From Seleniivibrio sp. (GTDB lineage Bacteria; Chrysiogenota; Deferribacteres; Deferribacterales; Geovibrionaceae), in assembly GCF_021209385.1 (NCBI RefSeq), contig NZ_JAJOIL010000023.1:1-64000 (forward strand): DNA of 64,000 bases, given 5' to 3'. The translations under genes and the position numbers were made by a program. Of this stretch, positions 27,812 to 36,428 are shown one piece after another; within the stretch, counting starts at the first letter, position 1; each line of letters starts with the position of its first letter. The notes beneath the pieces were generated by a model, which worked only from the letters and a program-made list of their open reading frames with translations, was not told the origin of the DNA and did not search any database.

Positions 27812-28670
27812 ACTTCTCTTCGCACTGTCGTCTCTGCTGTCATTCAAAGCACTGCGCCGCACAGGAATGGCACTAGGCACGTTTTATTATCATGTCAGCC
27901 CGTCCCGCAGAAAGGTCGCAGAAAAAAACGCGGAAATTATCGGCGTGAAAGATCCGAAGACGGTTGCGAAAAGCTCGTTCAGACACAGCTTCGCAACATT
28001 CGCCGAATCAATGTACAACCACAGGATAAAACCGGATATGGCTGACGAAATAGATGTCGAATATGTCGGCGGCGCATCTATCAACACAACCAAGAGCTAT
28101 TTTCTCATCAGTGCCCACATAGGGTGCTGGGAGCTTTCCGCTATTTTCTTCACAATCCTGTTCGATACAAAATGCGGAGTGATCGGACGGAAGATGAAAG
28201 ACAGCAGAATAAACGATTTCCTTGTAAGACAAAGAGAAAACGACCGTCTCATCCACATCGGTCACAGATACGTTGCGGAGATGGTGCCTGAACTGCTTGA
28301 AAAGGGTATTAACGTCGGCTCCCTGCTGGATCATTCCGCTGTGCAGAAAGACAGTATCTTCGTCCCCTTTTTCGGACTTAACACAACCTTCATTAAAGGA
28401 ATTCCCATGCTCTCCGTACGCAGAAACACGGACATTCAGCCCGTTTTCCTGATACGCACTAAAAAGTCATACAAGATGGTGATATATCCGAGAATATCCC
28501 CGGACATGAGCCTTAAACCGAAGGAGCGCATTTACGACGTTGCGCGCAGGGTAAACGGTGTCTACGAGGATATCATCAGAAAATATCCCGACCAGTGGTA
28601 TCTGCTCCATAAAAGATTTAAAAAGATAATGGACGAAAACGGAAACGTTACGGACACTTTTTACAAATAA
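27795..28670 (+). CDS. LpxL/HtrB-family lipid A late acyltransferase
   Basis: 291-residue inner-membrane acyltransferase that adds a secondary acyl chain to lipid A. It has a hydrophobic N-terminus, the catalytic HX4E motif in SAHIGCWELS (about residues 106-111), a second block in GSLLDHSAVQKDSIFVPFFG, and the terminal pattern DQWYLLHKRFK (QW..HKR), typical of LpxL/LpxM. GAGGCGGTGG precedes the ATG, which lies inside waaA. Third gene of DUF374-waaA-lpxL. Acyl specificity and the L/M/P subclass are not assigned. Confidence 0.9.
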   Translation: MYPLARLLFALSSLLSFKALRRTGMALGTFYYHVSPSRRKVAEKNAEIIGVKDPKTVAKSSFRHSFATFAESMYNHRIKPDMADEIDVEYVGGASINTTKSYFLISAHIGCWELSAIFFTILFDTKCGVIGRKMKDSRINDFLVRQRENDRLIHIGHRYVAEMVPELLEKGINVGSLLDHSAVQKDSIFVPFFGLNTTFIKGIPMLSVRRNTDIQPVFLIRTKKSYKMVIYPRISPDMSLKPKERIYDVARRVNGVYEDIIRKYPDQWYLLHKRFKKIMDENGNVTDTFYK

Positions 28671-28691
28671 AAGCCGCCCCTTAGGGCGGCT
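28668..28691 (-). terminator. Hairpin terminator facing the minus strand
   Basis: An AGCCGCCC/GGGCGGCT stem right after the lpxL stop. On the minus strand it is followed by TTTTATTT; on the plus strand it is followed by A rather than T. It fits better as the terminator of the small minus-strand ORF (28747-28845), though it may also slow plus-strand transcription. Confidence 0.6.
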
Positions 28692-28746
28692 AAAAAAACA
28701 ATTATTACTGAATTAAAACACTTCCGTATCTGCACAACACTTTACG

Positions 28747-28845
28747 TTATCTCTTCTTTCCGAAAGTCAGATATACCGCAAGACACACACCTGCAGAAAT
28801 GCAGGCAAACAAAAGCACCATTAAAGGCGACATAGTGGATATCAT
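28747..28845 (-). CDS. 32-residue single-pass membrane protein
   Basis: A short ORF starting ATG (28845) with GAGGAG six bases upstream and ending TAA (28747). Residues about 7-28 form one hydrophobic helix (PLMVLLFACISAGVCLAVYL) and the tail is GKKR, so the C-terminus should face the cytoplasm. A terminator with a U-tail in the same direction lies about 55 bases downstream. Size and layout resemble small subunits or regulators of membrane complexes, but it matches none that I recognise. Expressed status is inferred from the ribosome site, the topology and the terminator. Confidence 0.6.
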   Translation of the reverse strand: MISTMSPLMVLLFACISAGVCLAVYLTFGKKR

Positions 28846-28849
28846 GCAT

Positions 28850-29026
28850 AGCTCCTCGCCGCCGGAAAATACCGGACGGCTTCAAAAGAAATAATTGAGA
28901 CACAAGTTTTTATATTTAATTATATCACTAAAATTTAAAATATTGTTATTTTTATACAGACACACTTGACAAACGGGAAAAATCCTTGAATTACCATTGC
29001 AAATGTGCTTTTAATAGAGTTTTCCC
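28850..29026. other. Low-GC regulatory spacer upstream of the arg operon
   Basis: No gene seen. It must hold promoters for the small minus-strand ORF and for argD. A perfect -35 TTGACA occurs at 28966-28971 (plus), but the -10 at 17-18 bases (AATTAC/ATTACC) is poor. No clear arginine operator was recognised. Confidence 0.4.
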
Positions 29027-29172
29027 GAACAGCGTTCGGCTAAGTGATCTTCAGCCTCATAATTAATGAGACTGCTTCGGGACAAGCCCTCGCAGAGACA
29101 CATTTTCGTCTTCGCGAGGAGCACTAGCAACGCGGCGATCTCACTATTGCGCTGATACGCCGGACAATGTTC
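29027..29172. repeat. Long imperfect inverted repeat (REP-like element) before argD
   Basis: Nested inverted repeats. An outer pair (29027-29040 with 29159-29172) is partly complementary. An inner pair has GAGACTGCTTCG against CGCGGCGATCTC and CCTCGCAGAGAC against GTCTTCGCGAGG (10 of 12). The core resembles the widespread bacterial repeat of the form GAGATTGC...CTCCTCGC. Only one copy is in this window. In the argD leader it would fold into a long RNA hairpin. Confidence 0.65.
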
Positions 29173-29197
29173 AGAACTCATCTTTTAGGAGTAAAAA

Positions 29198-30367
29198 ATG
29201 TCCGCAATTTTTCAGAACTACGCACGGTATCCTCTGACATTCGTCAAAGGCGAAGGAGCAAGGCTTACCGAGGCAGACGGCAGATCATTTCTGGATTTCG
29301 GGTGCGGAATTTCCGTGGTGAACCTCGGACACTGCCACCCGCATGTAACAAAAGCCATTCAAAAACAGGCAGAGACGCTGATACACACGTCGAACCTGTA
29401 TCACAACCCTATTCAGGAACAGCTCGCGGACAGGCTGAACCGATGTGGTTTCGGTGGCGATGTTTTCTTCTGCAACTCAGGCGCCGAGGCAAACGAAGCG
29501 GCGCTTAAAATAGCAAGGATATACGGCAATAAAAAGTACGAAGGAAAGAGAAACAGAGTAATAACCCTGCAAAACTCGTTCCACGGCAGAACCTACATGA
29601 CCCTTTCCGCCACAGGACAGGAAAAGGTTAAAAAAGGCTTCGAGCCTACAATGGACTGCTTTGTCCACATCAAACAAAACGACTTCGGCGAGTTTCTCAG
29701 CGAGGTCAAAAAGGGCGACGTGGCGGCTGTCATGCTTGAGCTTATACAGGGCGAAGGCGGTCTGGAACTAATTTCCAGAGACTTCCTTGTGGAGGTTTCA
29801 GAGTACTGCGCGAAATACGACATCCTGCTCATTCTCGACGAGATACAGACAGGGTTCGGACGCACAGGCGATATCTTCGCGTATAAGCATTTCGGCATCA
29901 CGCCGGACATCATAACAATGGCGAAGGGCATCGCAAACGGTATCCCTATGGGCGCTGTTATGGCGAAACATGAAATTGCGGAATACCTTTCCGCAGGCAC
30001 ACACGGAAGCACCTTCGGCGGCGGCTACCTTGCATGTGCCGCGGCGATGGCTGTTCTTGATGTTATGACGGAAAAAGGCTTCATGCAGGACGTACGCGAA
30101 AAAGGCGACTATTTTCTCGGCAAACTGAACGAAATATTCTACCAGACCGAGGTGACCGTTCACGGACTCGCCCTTATGTCAGGCATAAAGGTTCCCGGCA
30201 GACAGAAGGAATTCATTGAAAAATGCATGAACAACGGACTTATCGTCATTCCGGCAGGAAACGACGTAATAAGGATATATCCGCCCCTTACGATAACATA
30301 CGAAGAGCTTGACGAAGGTCTTGCCCTCATTAAGAAATCTGCGTCCGAAATGGGTATAGGTGAATGA
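29198..30367 (+). CDS. argD: Acetylornithine aminotransferase ArgD
   Basis: PLP enzyme interconverting N-acetylglutamate semialdehyde and N-acetylornithine; it may also act in lysine synthesis. 389 residues. Landmarks: NCSAEANEAALKIAR-like NSGAEANEAALKIAR (about residue 93), FHGRTYMTLSATGQ, LDEIQTGFGRTGDIFAY, and MAKGIANGIPMGAVMA holding the PLP lysine. AGGAG lies 6 bases before the ATG. First gene of argD-argF-argG-glyQ, behind a leader that contains the long hairpin repeat. Confidence 0.95.
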   Translation: MSAIFQNYARYPLTFVKGEGARLTEADGRSFLDFGCGISVVNLGHCHPHVTKAIQKQAETLIHTSNLYHNPIQEQLADRLNRCGFGGDVFFCNSGAEANEAALKIARIYGNKKYEGKRNRVITLQNSFHGRTYMTLSATGQEKVKKGFEPTMDCFVHIKQNDFGEFLSEVKKGDVAAVMLELIQGEGGLELISRDFLVEVSEYCAKYDILLILDEIQTGFGRTGDIFAYKHFGITPDIITMAKGIANGIPMGAVMAKHEIAEYLSAGTHGSTFGGGYLACAAAMAVLDVMTEKGFMQDVREKGDYFLGKLNEIFYQTEVTVHGLALMSGIKVPGRQKEFIEKCMNNGLIVIPAGNDVIRIYPPLTITYEELDEGLALIKKSASEMGIGE

Positions 30368-30368
30368 T

Positions 30369-31292
30369 ATGAAAAGAGATTTTTTAACACTGAGAGACTG
30401 GAGCGCAGAAGACCTTAAAGAGATGATACAGACCGCGATCAGACTGAAAGCGGAAAACAGAAACAACGTACGCCATCACCATCTGGAAGGCAAAAAACTG
30501 GCGATGATCTTTGAAAAACCCTCAACAAGGACAAGGGTCTCCTTTGAAACCGGCATGTACGAGCTGGGCGGCTATCCGCTTTACCTCAGCTCAAACGATA
30601 TACAGCTCGGCAGAGGAGAAACCATCAAAGATACCGCACGCACTCTTTCCAGATACGTCGACGGCATCATGATAAGAACCAAGGGACACGAGATAATCGA
30701 AGAACTGGCAGAATATGCATCAGTTCCCGTTATCAACGGTCTCACGGACGACTTCCACCCCTGTCAGGTGATGGCAGACCTCCAGACCATCTATGAATAC
30801 AAACATTCATACGATGTCAAAGTAGCGTTTATCGGTGACGGGAACAACATGGCTCAGTCATGGCTTTACGGTGCGGCAAAATTCGGCATAGATATCAGCG
30901 TGGCATCTCCCGAAGGCTACGAATGTAAAAAGCACGTTTATGACGAAGCGAGGAAGACAGCGGAAACCACCGGTGCTAAAATAGAACTGGTGCGCGATCC
31001 CTACGACGCCGTTAAAGGTGCGGACTTCATCTACACCGACGTGTGGGCAAGCATGGGACAGGAAGCCGAAAAAGAAGCGCGCAAAAAGATATTCAAAGAC
31101 TATCAGGTCAACGCGGCTCTTATGGCTGCGACAGGAAAAGAGACTCTGTTCATGCACTGTCTGCCCGCGTACAGAGGGCTTGAGGTGACAGAGGACGTTC
31201 TTGAAGGGAAAAGCTCTATAATCTGGGATGAGGCGGAGAACAGACTCCATGCCCAGAAAGCCGTCATGCTCAAGGTGATGGGAGACAAGTAA
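30369..31292 (+). CDS. argF: Ornithine carbamoyltransferase ArgF
   Basis: Forms citrulline from ornithine and carbamoyl phosphate. 307 residues from the ATG at 30369, one base after the argD stop, with AGGTGA upstream. A GTG three codons earlier is possible but less likely. The carbamoyl phosphate loop FEKPSTRTRVSFE (about 50-62), HPCQVMADLQT, the ornithine-binding DVWASMGQE and the catalytic HCLPAYRG are intact. Second gene of the arginine operon. Confidence 0.97.
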   Translation: MKRDFLTLRDWSAEDLKEMIQTAIRLKAENRNNVRHHHLEGKKLAMIFEKPSTRTRVSFETGMYELGGYPLYLSSNDIQLGRGETIKDTARTLSRYVDGIMIRTKGHEIIEELAEYASVPVINGLTDDFHPCQVMADLQTIYEYKHSYDVKVAFIGDGNNMAQSWLYGAAKFGIDISVASPEGYECKKHVYDEARKTAETTGAKIELVRDPYDAVKGADFIYTDVWASMGQEAEKEARKKIFKDYQVNAALMAATGKETLFMHCLPAYRGLEVTEDVLEGKSSIIWDEAENRLHAQKAVMLKVMGDK

Positions 31293-31300
31293 ATACAGAC

Positions 31301-31316
31301 TGCCGCACCTGCGGCA
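31301..31316 (+). other. Small hairpin between argF and argG
   Basis: TGCCGC-ACCT-GCGGCA, a 6-bp perfect stem in the 59-base gap. It lacks a T-run, so it is not a standard terminator; it may influence mRNA processing or stability. Confidence 0.45.
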
Positions 31317-31351
31317 ATCTAAGGACATATACAAATTTTCGGAGGGACAAA

Positions 31352-32563
31352 ATGGCAAAAGATAAAGTTGTTCTCGCCTATTCCGGCGGTCTGGACACAT
31401 CCGTTATCCTGAAATGGCTCCAGCTTAAGGGTTATGACGTTGTAGCATACGTTGCAGACCTCGGTCAGCTTCCCGATGTTGAAGCCATCAAAGAAAAAGC
31501 TATGAAATCCGGCGCAGTGGATTTCTATGCACTCGACCTTAAAGAAGAATTCGTAAAAGACTTCGTTTTTGAAGCGGTAAAATTCAACGCAGTTTACGAA
31601 GGCAGATACCTGCTCGGCACTTCTCTTGCACGTCCCATCATCGCAAAGGGAATGGTTGAAGTGGCAGAGAAAACAGGCGCGAAATTCCTTGCGCACGGCG
31701 CAACAGGCAAAGGAAACGACCAGGTTCGTTTCGAGCTTACAGCCGCTGCCCTGAACCCCGAACTGAAAACCATAGTTCCGTGGAGAATGCCTGAATTCTT
31801 TAACGTTATTAAAGGACGTAAAGAAGCCATGGACTTCGCACAGGAACACGGAATCCCCGTTAAGGCGACTTCTGACAAGCCATGGAGCTCCGACGACAAC
31901 CTGCTCCACATAAGCTTTGAAGCGGGTATCCTCGAAGACCCGTCAAAACGCCCGCCGGCAGACATGTTTGAATACACTGTCGATCCGAAAAACGCCCCCG
32001 ACGAAGCGGAAATCATCGAGCTTAAATTTGAGAAGGGCGTGGCTGTCAAACTGAACGGCAAAAAATACTCTCCGGCAGAAATGCTGAAAGAGCTTAACAA
32101 AATAGGCGGAAAACACGGCATCGGACGTATAGATATGGTTGAAAGCAGATATGTGGGAATGAAATCCCGCGGTGTGTATGAAACACCCGGCGGCACCATC
32201 CTTTACGCTGCACACCGCGACCTTGAGGCGCTTACGCTGGACGGCGCAACCATCAACCTTAAAGAAACCCTTATGCCGAGATTCGCAACTCTGGTATACA
32301 ACGGTTACTGGTACAGCCCAGAAATGGACTGCCTGCGCGCTCTGCTTGACGAAAGCCAGAAGTTTGTAACAGGCAAAGTCCGTCTCGAACTGTACAAAGG
32401 CAACATTACTTGCATCGGACGCGAATCCAAATACTCGCTGTACAACCAGCTTGTGGTTTCCATGGAAGACGACGCGGGCGCATACAACCAGACAGACGCA
32501 GTGGGCTTCATCAAGCTCCACGCGCTTCCTCTGAAAGCCCACGCCGCCAGAGCAAAGAAATAA
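31352..32563 (+). CDS. argG: Argininosuccinate synthase ArgG
   Basis: ATP-dependent condensation of citrulline and aspartate. 403 residues, the usual length. The ATP pyrophosphatase loop AYSGGLDTS is at the N-terminus (about 9-17), then [16 protein letters not shown], the citrulline/aspartate pocket [11 protein letters not shown] and [20 protein letters not shown] (quoted in part of the family signature). CGGAGGG precedes the ATG. argH is not next; the downstream gene is glyQ. Confidence 0.97.
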   Translation: MAKDKVVLAYSGGLDTSVILKWLQLKGYDVVAYVADLGQLPDVEAIKEKAMKSGAVDFYALDLKEEFVKDFVFEAVKFNAVYEGRYLLGTSLARPIIAKGMVEVAEKTGAKFLAHGATGKGNDQVRFELTAAALNPELKTIVPWRMPEFFNVIKGRKEAMDFAQEHGIPVKATSDKPWSSDDNLLHISFEAGILEDPSKRPPADMFEYTVDPKNAPDEAEIIELKFEKGVAVKLNGKKYSPAEMLKELNKIGGKHGIGRIDMVESRYVGMKSRGVYETPGGTILYAAHRDLEALTLDGATINLKETLMPRFATLVYNGYWYSPEMDCLRALLDESQKFVTGKVRLELYKGNITCIGRESKYSLYNQLVVSMEDDAGAYNQTDAVGFIKLHALPLKAHAARAKK

Positions 32564-32576
32564 CGGAGAAAAGCTA

Positions 32577-33446
32577 ATGTATTTTCAGGACGTCATACTG
32601 AAACTTCAAAGATTTTGGGCTGATCAGGGCTGTATAGTGTATCAGCCATACGACATAGAGGTGGGTGCGGGTACATTCAACCCCGCAACATTCCTGCGCT
32701 GTCTGGGACCTGAACCATGGAACGTTTGTTATGTGGAACCCAGCCGCAGACCCACAGACGGCAGATACGGGGAAAACCCCAACAGACTCCAGCACTACTA
32801 TCAGTTTCAGGTGATCCTGAAACCTTCACCCGATAATATTCAGGAACTCTATCTTGAGTCTCTGAAACAGCTCGGCATAGACAAGACAGAACACGACATC
32901 CGCTTCGTTGAGGACGACTGGGAATCCCCCACCCTCGGCGCGTGGGGTCTTGGCTGGGAGGTCTGGCTGGACGGTATGGAGATCACCCAGTTCACCTATT
33001 TCCAGCAGGCGGGCGGTATCGACCTGAAACCAGTTTCAGGCGAGATAACCTACGGTCTTGAACGTATCACCATGTACCTTCAGGGCGTTGAGTCCGTCTA
33101 TGACCTTAAGTGGAACGAAAAGATAACCTACAGAGACGTTTACCACGCCAATGAGGTTCAGTATTCCGCCCACAACTTTGAACATGCCGACACGGACATG
33201 CTTTTCAAGCTTTTCGACATGTACGAAAACGAATGCAAGAGGCTGAACGGAGTGAACCTGCCCCTTCCGGCATACGACTACTGCCTGAAATGCAGCCACA
33301 CTTTCAACCTTCTGGATGCCAGAAGCGCAATATCCGTCACCGAACGCACAGGCTATATTGCCCGCGTGCGTTATCTGGCAAAGATATGCGCTGAAAACTA
33401 TCTGAAACACAGAGAGGAACTCGGTTTTCCTCTTCTGGGAAGATAA
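32577..33446 (+). CDS. glyQ: Glycine-tRNA ligase alpha subunit GlyQ
   Basis: Catalytic alpha subunit of the bacterial alpha2beta2 glycyl-tRNA synthetase. 289 residues. Conserved [17 protein letters not shown], the class II motif region [37 protein letters not shown] and [10 protein letters not shown]. Starts 13 bases after argG with GGAG upstream. The beta subunit gene glyS, which normally follows, is absent: a terminator and a beta-lactamase gene come next. glyS must therefore lie elsewhere in the genome. Confidence 0.97.
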   Translation: MYFQDVILKLQRFWADQGCIVYQPYDIEVGAGTFNPATFLRCLGPEPWNVCYVEPSRRPTDGRYGENPNRLQHYYQFQVILKPSPDNIQELYLESLKQLGIDKTEHDIRFVEDDWESPTLGAWGLGWEVWLDGMEITQFTYFQQAGGIDLKPVSGEITYGLERITMYLQGVESVYDLKWNEKITYRDVYHANEVQYSAHNFEHADTDMLFKLFDMYENECKRLNGVNLPLPAYDYCLKCSHTFNLLDARSAISVTERTGYIARVRYLAKICAENYLKHREELGFPLLGR

Positions 33447-33457
33447 CAGTCACACAC

Positions 33458-33486
33458 GGGACTGCCGGAAACGGCGGTCCCTTTTT
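33458..33486 (+). terminator. Rho-independent terminator after glyQ
   Basis: GGGAC-T-GCCG-GAAA-CGGC-G-GTCCC stem followed by TTTTT, only six bases before the beta-lactamase ATG. Confidence 0.85.
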
Positions 33487-33492
33487 AAGATT

Positions 33493-34251
33493 ATGAAATA
33501 TTTAATAATTCTGCTCCTCTGTTTCTCAACAGCACACGCATACGAAATTCAGCAATCGGACGTCCTTAAAAAGATTGCCGCTCCCTATAACGCAGCGATA
33601 GCTTTCTATCCGGCATCAAAAAACATTCTATACGTTTCAGATATTGCAAAAGCCGCAACCGAAACACTCCCCGCCAGCACGTTTAAAGTTCCCCACGCTC
33701 TCGCGGCACTGGATTCAGGTATTATCAAGCCTGACGAAGTATTCAAATGGGACGGTAAAAATCGCGGCAGAGATGAATTGGATCGGGATATGACCCTGAA
33801 CGAAGCCATAAAAGTCAGTGCCGTGTGGGTGTTTGAAGAGGTCGGAAAAAGGCTCGGACAGGATGTGCTGAACGTATACGTTTCGGCTTTCAACTACGGC
33901 AATAAAGATATATCGGGCGATTATCCTTTCTGGCTCATCGGTAATTTGAGAATAAGCCCCGTTGAGGAGATAGATTTCCTGCAGAAATTCAACACGAATT
34001 ATTTCCGTCTGAATCAGACGGCGGTCAGATACGTTCAGGATGCGATGCTTTCCGGCAGTTTTAAAGGCTGTACGCAATACGCAAAAACAGGCTGGGCAAC
34101 AAAAGACGGTTCCGGCTGGTATGTGGGATATTACGAATGTCCGGATGAAACCTATTACTTCGCTGTGCGCGTCGCAATAGATTCACCCGAACAATTGAAA
34201 TTACGTCAGCAGCTTGCCGAACAGGCAGCGGATGTTTTTATAGATCAGTGA
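33493..34251 (+). CDS. Class D (OXA-type) beta-lactamase family protein
   Basis: 252 residues with a Sec signal peptide (1-16, cleavage HA-YE), hence periplasmic. All class D motifs are present: active-site STFK in PASTFKVPHALAALD (about 58-72), SAV in SAVWVFEEVG (about 113), YGN in NYGNKDISG (about 135), the WL..LRIS segment and KTG in YAKTGWATKDG. The DDY/FW variant regions differ from clinical OXA enzymes, so this is likely an intrinsic chromosomal enzyme. There is no clear Shine-Dalgarno, and the glyQ terminator ends six bases upstream. Its 3' end overlaps convergent nikR by 7 bases. The spectrum of substrates is unknown. Confidence 0.9.
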   Translation: MKYLIILLLCFSTAHAYEIQQSDVLKKIAAPYNAAIAFYPASKNILYVSDIAKAATETLPASTFKVPHALAALDSGIIKPDEVFKWDGKNRGRDELDRDMTLNEAIKVSAVWVFEEVGKRLGQDVLNVYVSAFNYGNKDISGDYPFWLIGNLRISPVEEIDFLQKFNTNYFRLNQTAVRYVQDAMLSGSFKGCTQYAKTGWATKDGSGWYVGYYECPDETYYFAVRVAIDSPEQLKLRQQLAEQAADVFIDQ

Positions 34252-34664
34252 ATATCCTCGCCTGTTGTGGCGGCGGAAAGTGTACAGTGTTTCAGTCCCT
34301 TAACCGATTTAAGCGCGTTATGGAAAGCCTGTATCCTTGAGGCAAGTCCTTTCAGGATAAGAACCTCCATGCAGTTGTGATGGTCAAGGTGGACGTGCTG
34401 CGTGCAGACCACAAGCTCACCGAAATCATGCTGGATATCCGTAAGTTTCTGCATAACGCCCGCTTTGTGGTGGTCGTAAACCATGCTTATGGTAGCGGCA
34501 ACGTCAGTGTTCTCCGTCAGCCATTCATTTTCTATGAGCGCCTTGCGCATTATACTTTTGACACCCTCCGAACGGGTGGGATAGCCGTTATCCGCAAGGA
34601 ATTTCTCAAACTGCTCCAGAAGCGGTTCATCTATGGATACCGTAATTCTTGTAACATTAGGCAT
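34245..34664 (-). CDS. nikR: Nickel-responsive regulator NikR
   Basis: 139 residues: ribbon-helix-helix DNA-binding domain (1-45) and ACT-like nickel domain. The high-affinity nickel ligands line up with E. coli NikR: His79, His90, His92 and Cys98 in QHVHLDHHNCMEVLILKG. It normally represses nickel uptake when nickel is plentiful. No nickel transporter lies beside it and no operator palindrome was found in the short upstream region. The presence of hypE in the same window fits nickel use for a hydrogenase. Confidence 0.95.
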   Translation of the reverse strand: MPNVTRITVSIDEPLLEQFEKFLADNGYPTRSEGVKSIMRKALIENEWLTENTDVAATISMVYDHHKAGVMQKLTDIQHDFGELVVCTQHVHLDHHNCMEVLILKGLASRIQAFHNALKSVKGLKHCTLSAATTGEDIH

Positions 34665-34729
34665 AAAACACCTCAGATTAAAACATAAGCCAGCATATCA
34701 TATTTCGTTCAGTTTTGAAACTGCCTATA

Positions 34730-35686
34730 TCAGTGACGGGTTCCGCCCAGTTTTTTGATCTGTTTCACAGTCTTTGACAACTTTTTATCCCTGACTTTCC
34801 GCTCTGATTCGTTCTTCGCCGCCGACTCTTTTTTCAGCTTATGCATACCGGCAAGTCTTTCAGCACTCAGCGCACCGGACGCCACAGCCGCAAGAACTGC
34901 ACAATCCGGCTCGCCAGTGTGCGTGCAGTCGGAAAAACGGCACATTTTCGCATATTTTGCTATGTCGTCGAACACCTCTTCAACGGCACCAGCATCACCG
35001 CCAATCCCAACCTCACGAATCCCAGGCGTGTCTATGAAAGAATATCCTTTTCCGGTCTCTATGAAGTGTCTGGCAGTTGTCGTATGTTTGCCTTTTCCGT
35101 CGCTCTCGCGCACGGCGGACGTTTCAAAGTCTGTATTGCAAAATGCATTGAGCAGACTTGATTTTCCGGCGCCGGAAAGTCCTGCAAGACAGATTATATC
35201 CCCTTCCGAAAAATAAGCGGAAAGCTCACCGATACCCTCGCCGGTGACGGTACTGGTACAAAACACGGGAATATCCGCCGCTTCTTTGACCTCGCTCTCT
35301 GCAACGGCAGCGTCCACAGGATTCACAAGGTCGCACTTGGTCAGCGCCACAACAGGCTGTATCCCTGCCGACGCGGCAAGCACCAGAAAGCGCTCCAGTC
35401 TGCGGATGCTGAATCCGGCTCCCATCGCCATCACTATGAGCAGATGTGTTGCGTTCGCCGCCAGAACCTGCATCCCAGCGCCGCCAGAAGGACTGCTTCT
35501 TTTCAGCTCCGTTTTACGAGGCTCTATGCTCTCTATAACGTATCCGTCGGAACAGACGACCATATCACCAACAACAGGGAGGCTTTCTGCGGTATTTCTT
35601 AATTTGCCGGAAAGCACCGCACGGTATCCGCCCTTAAGTTCATAAATTTCTCTGGATGCAAAGATAACTCTGAATCTATCGTTCAT
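34730..35686 (-). CDS. rsgA: Small ribosomal subunit biogenesis GTPase RsgA
   Basis: Circularly permuted GTPase for late 30S maturation. About 318 residues from the ATG at 35686 (GGAG seven bases upstream); another ATG two codons earlier is possible, and the open frame further upstream is not conserved. OB-fold N-terminus, G4 TKCD, then G1 GLSGAGKSSLLN, G3 DTPG, and the zinc finger CRFSDCTHTGEPDC. A basic C-terminal tail follows. Divergent from tpx. Confidence 0.95.
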   Translation of the reverse strand: MNDRFRVIFASREIYELKGGYRAVLSGKLRNTAESLPVVGDMVVCSDGYVIESIEPRKTELKRSSPSGGAGMQVLAANATHLLIVMAMGAGFSIRRLERFLVLAASAGIQPVVALTKCDLVNPVDAAVAESEVKEAADIPVFCTSTVTGEGIGELSAYFSEGDIICLAGLSGAGKSSLLNAFCNTDFETSAVRESDGKGKHTTTARHFIETGKGYSFIDTPGIREVGIGGDAGAVEEVFDDIAKYAKMCRFSDCTHTGEPDCAVLAAVASGALSAERLAGMHKLKKESAAKNESERKVRDKKLSKTVKQIKKLGGTRH

Positions 35687-35837
35687 TTCCATTCTCCGTA
35701 TTTTTAAGTCAGTGGTATTGTTAAGGTTTTGAGAAACGGACGAAAAGGCACAAAAGACCCTCTGATCTTTTAAACCTATGTCCGCATTAAGCAATCGGAT
35801 TTTTGGAAATGTTTGTAAACAAAAAACACCTTTTTTC

Positions 35838-35867
35838 TGTCAATACAGGATAGAATAAGTGTATAAT
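35838..35867 (+). promoter_or_regulatory. Promoter of tpx
   Basis: Perfect -10 TATAAT at 35862-35867; the -35 (TGTCAA at 35838, spacing 18) is weak. Start near 35874 leaves a short leader with AAGGAG. Confidence 0.55.
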
Positions 35868-35896
35868 CGCATACATTCAAAATCAAGGAGATTTTT

Positions 35897-36403
35897 ATGG
35901 AAAAAACCGGCATCGTAACCATGAAAGGCAATCCCATGACACTCGTCGGCGGCGAAGTGAAGGTCGGCGATAAAGCGCCCGATTTTACAGTAGTCTCCCA
36001 GACACTCGCTCCCGTATCACTTAAAGACTATGCGGGCAAAACGAAAGTTATCAGCGTTACCCCTTCTCTGGACACTCCCGTCTGTGATTTCCAACTCCGC
36101 AGACTTAACACAGAAGTAGCGTCAATGGGCGACGACATTGTTATGCTGAACATCAGCATGGATCTTCCGTTCGCAATCAAAAGATTCTGCACAGTCGCCG
36201 AAATTGACAAGGCTGTGGCTCTCAGCGACCACAAAGAAGCTTCCTTCGGAACAGCTTTCGGCGTTCTGATAAAAGAACTGCGTCTGCTCGCACGCGCCGT
36301 TTTCGTCGTGGACAAAAACGATGTTGTGACCTATGCGGAAATTGTTCCCGAAGCTACAAACGCTCCCGATTACGAAAAACTGACCGCTTTTATAAAGAAA
36401 TAA
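35897..36403 (+). CDS. tpx: Thiol peroxidase Tpx
   Basis: Atypical 2-Cys peroxiredoxin of 168 residues that reduces peroxides using thioredoxin. Peroxidatic Cys63 in PSLDTPVCDFQ and resolving Cys98 in DLPFAIKRFC match E. coli Cys61/Cys95; LKELRLLARAVFVVD-like IKELRLLARAVFVVD follows. Single gene with its own promoter and terminator. Role: oxidative-stress defence, probably periplasm-independent (no signal peptide). Confidence 0.97.
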   Translation: MEKTGIVTMKGNPMTLVGGEVKVGDKAPDFTVVSQTLAPVSLKDYAGKTKVISVTPSLDTPVCDFQLRRLNTEVASMGDDIVMLNISMDLPFAIKRFCTVAEIDKAVALSDHKEASFGTAFGVLIKELRLLARAVFVVDKNDVVTYAEIVPEATNAPDYEKLTAFIKK

Positions 36404-36407
36404 AGAG

Positions 36408-36428
36408 AAGGGGCGCGAGCCCCTTTTT
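36408..36428. terminator. Terminator after tpx, possibly used from both sides
   Basis: GGGGC-GCGA-GCCCC stem with TTTTT. The stop codon of the convergent gene starts at 36428. Confidence 0.85.

Noticed and set aside
28668-28691. Plus-strand terminator of the LPS operon
   Set aside because: The stem is followed by A, not T, on the plus strand. The T-run is on the minus-strand side, so it was assigned to the small minus-strand ORF.
34665-34729. NikR operator upstream of nikR
   Set aside because: No GTATGA-N16-TCATAC-type palindrome could be found in the short gap.
35687-35794. Longer N-terminus for RsgA
   Set aside because: The extension lacks a ribosome site, is not similar to RsgA proteins and occupies the divergent promoter region of tpx.
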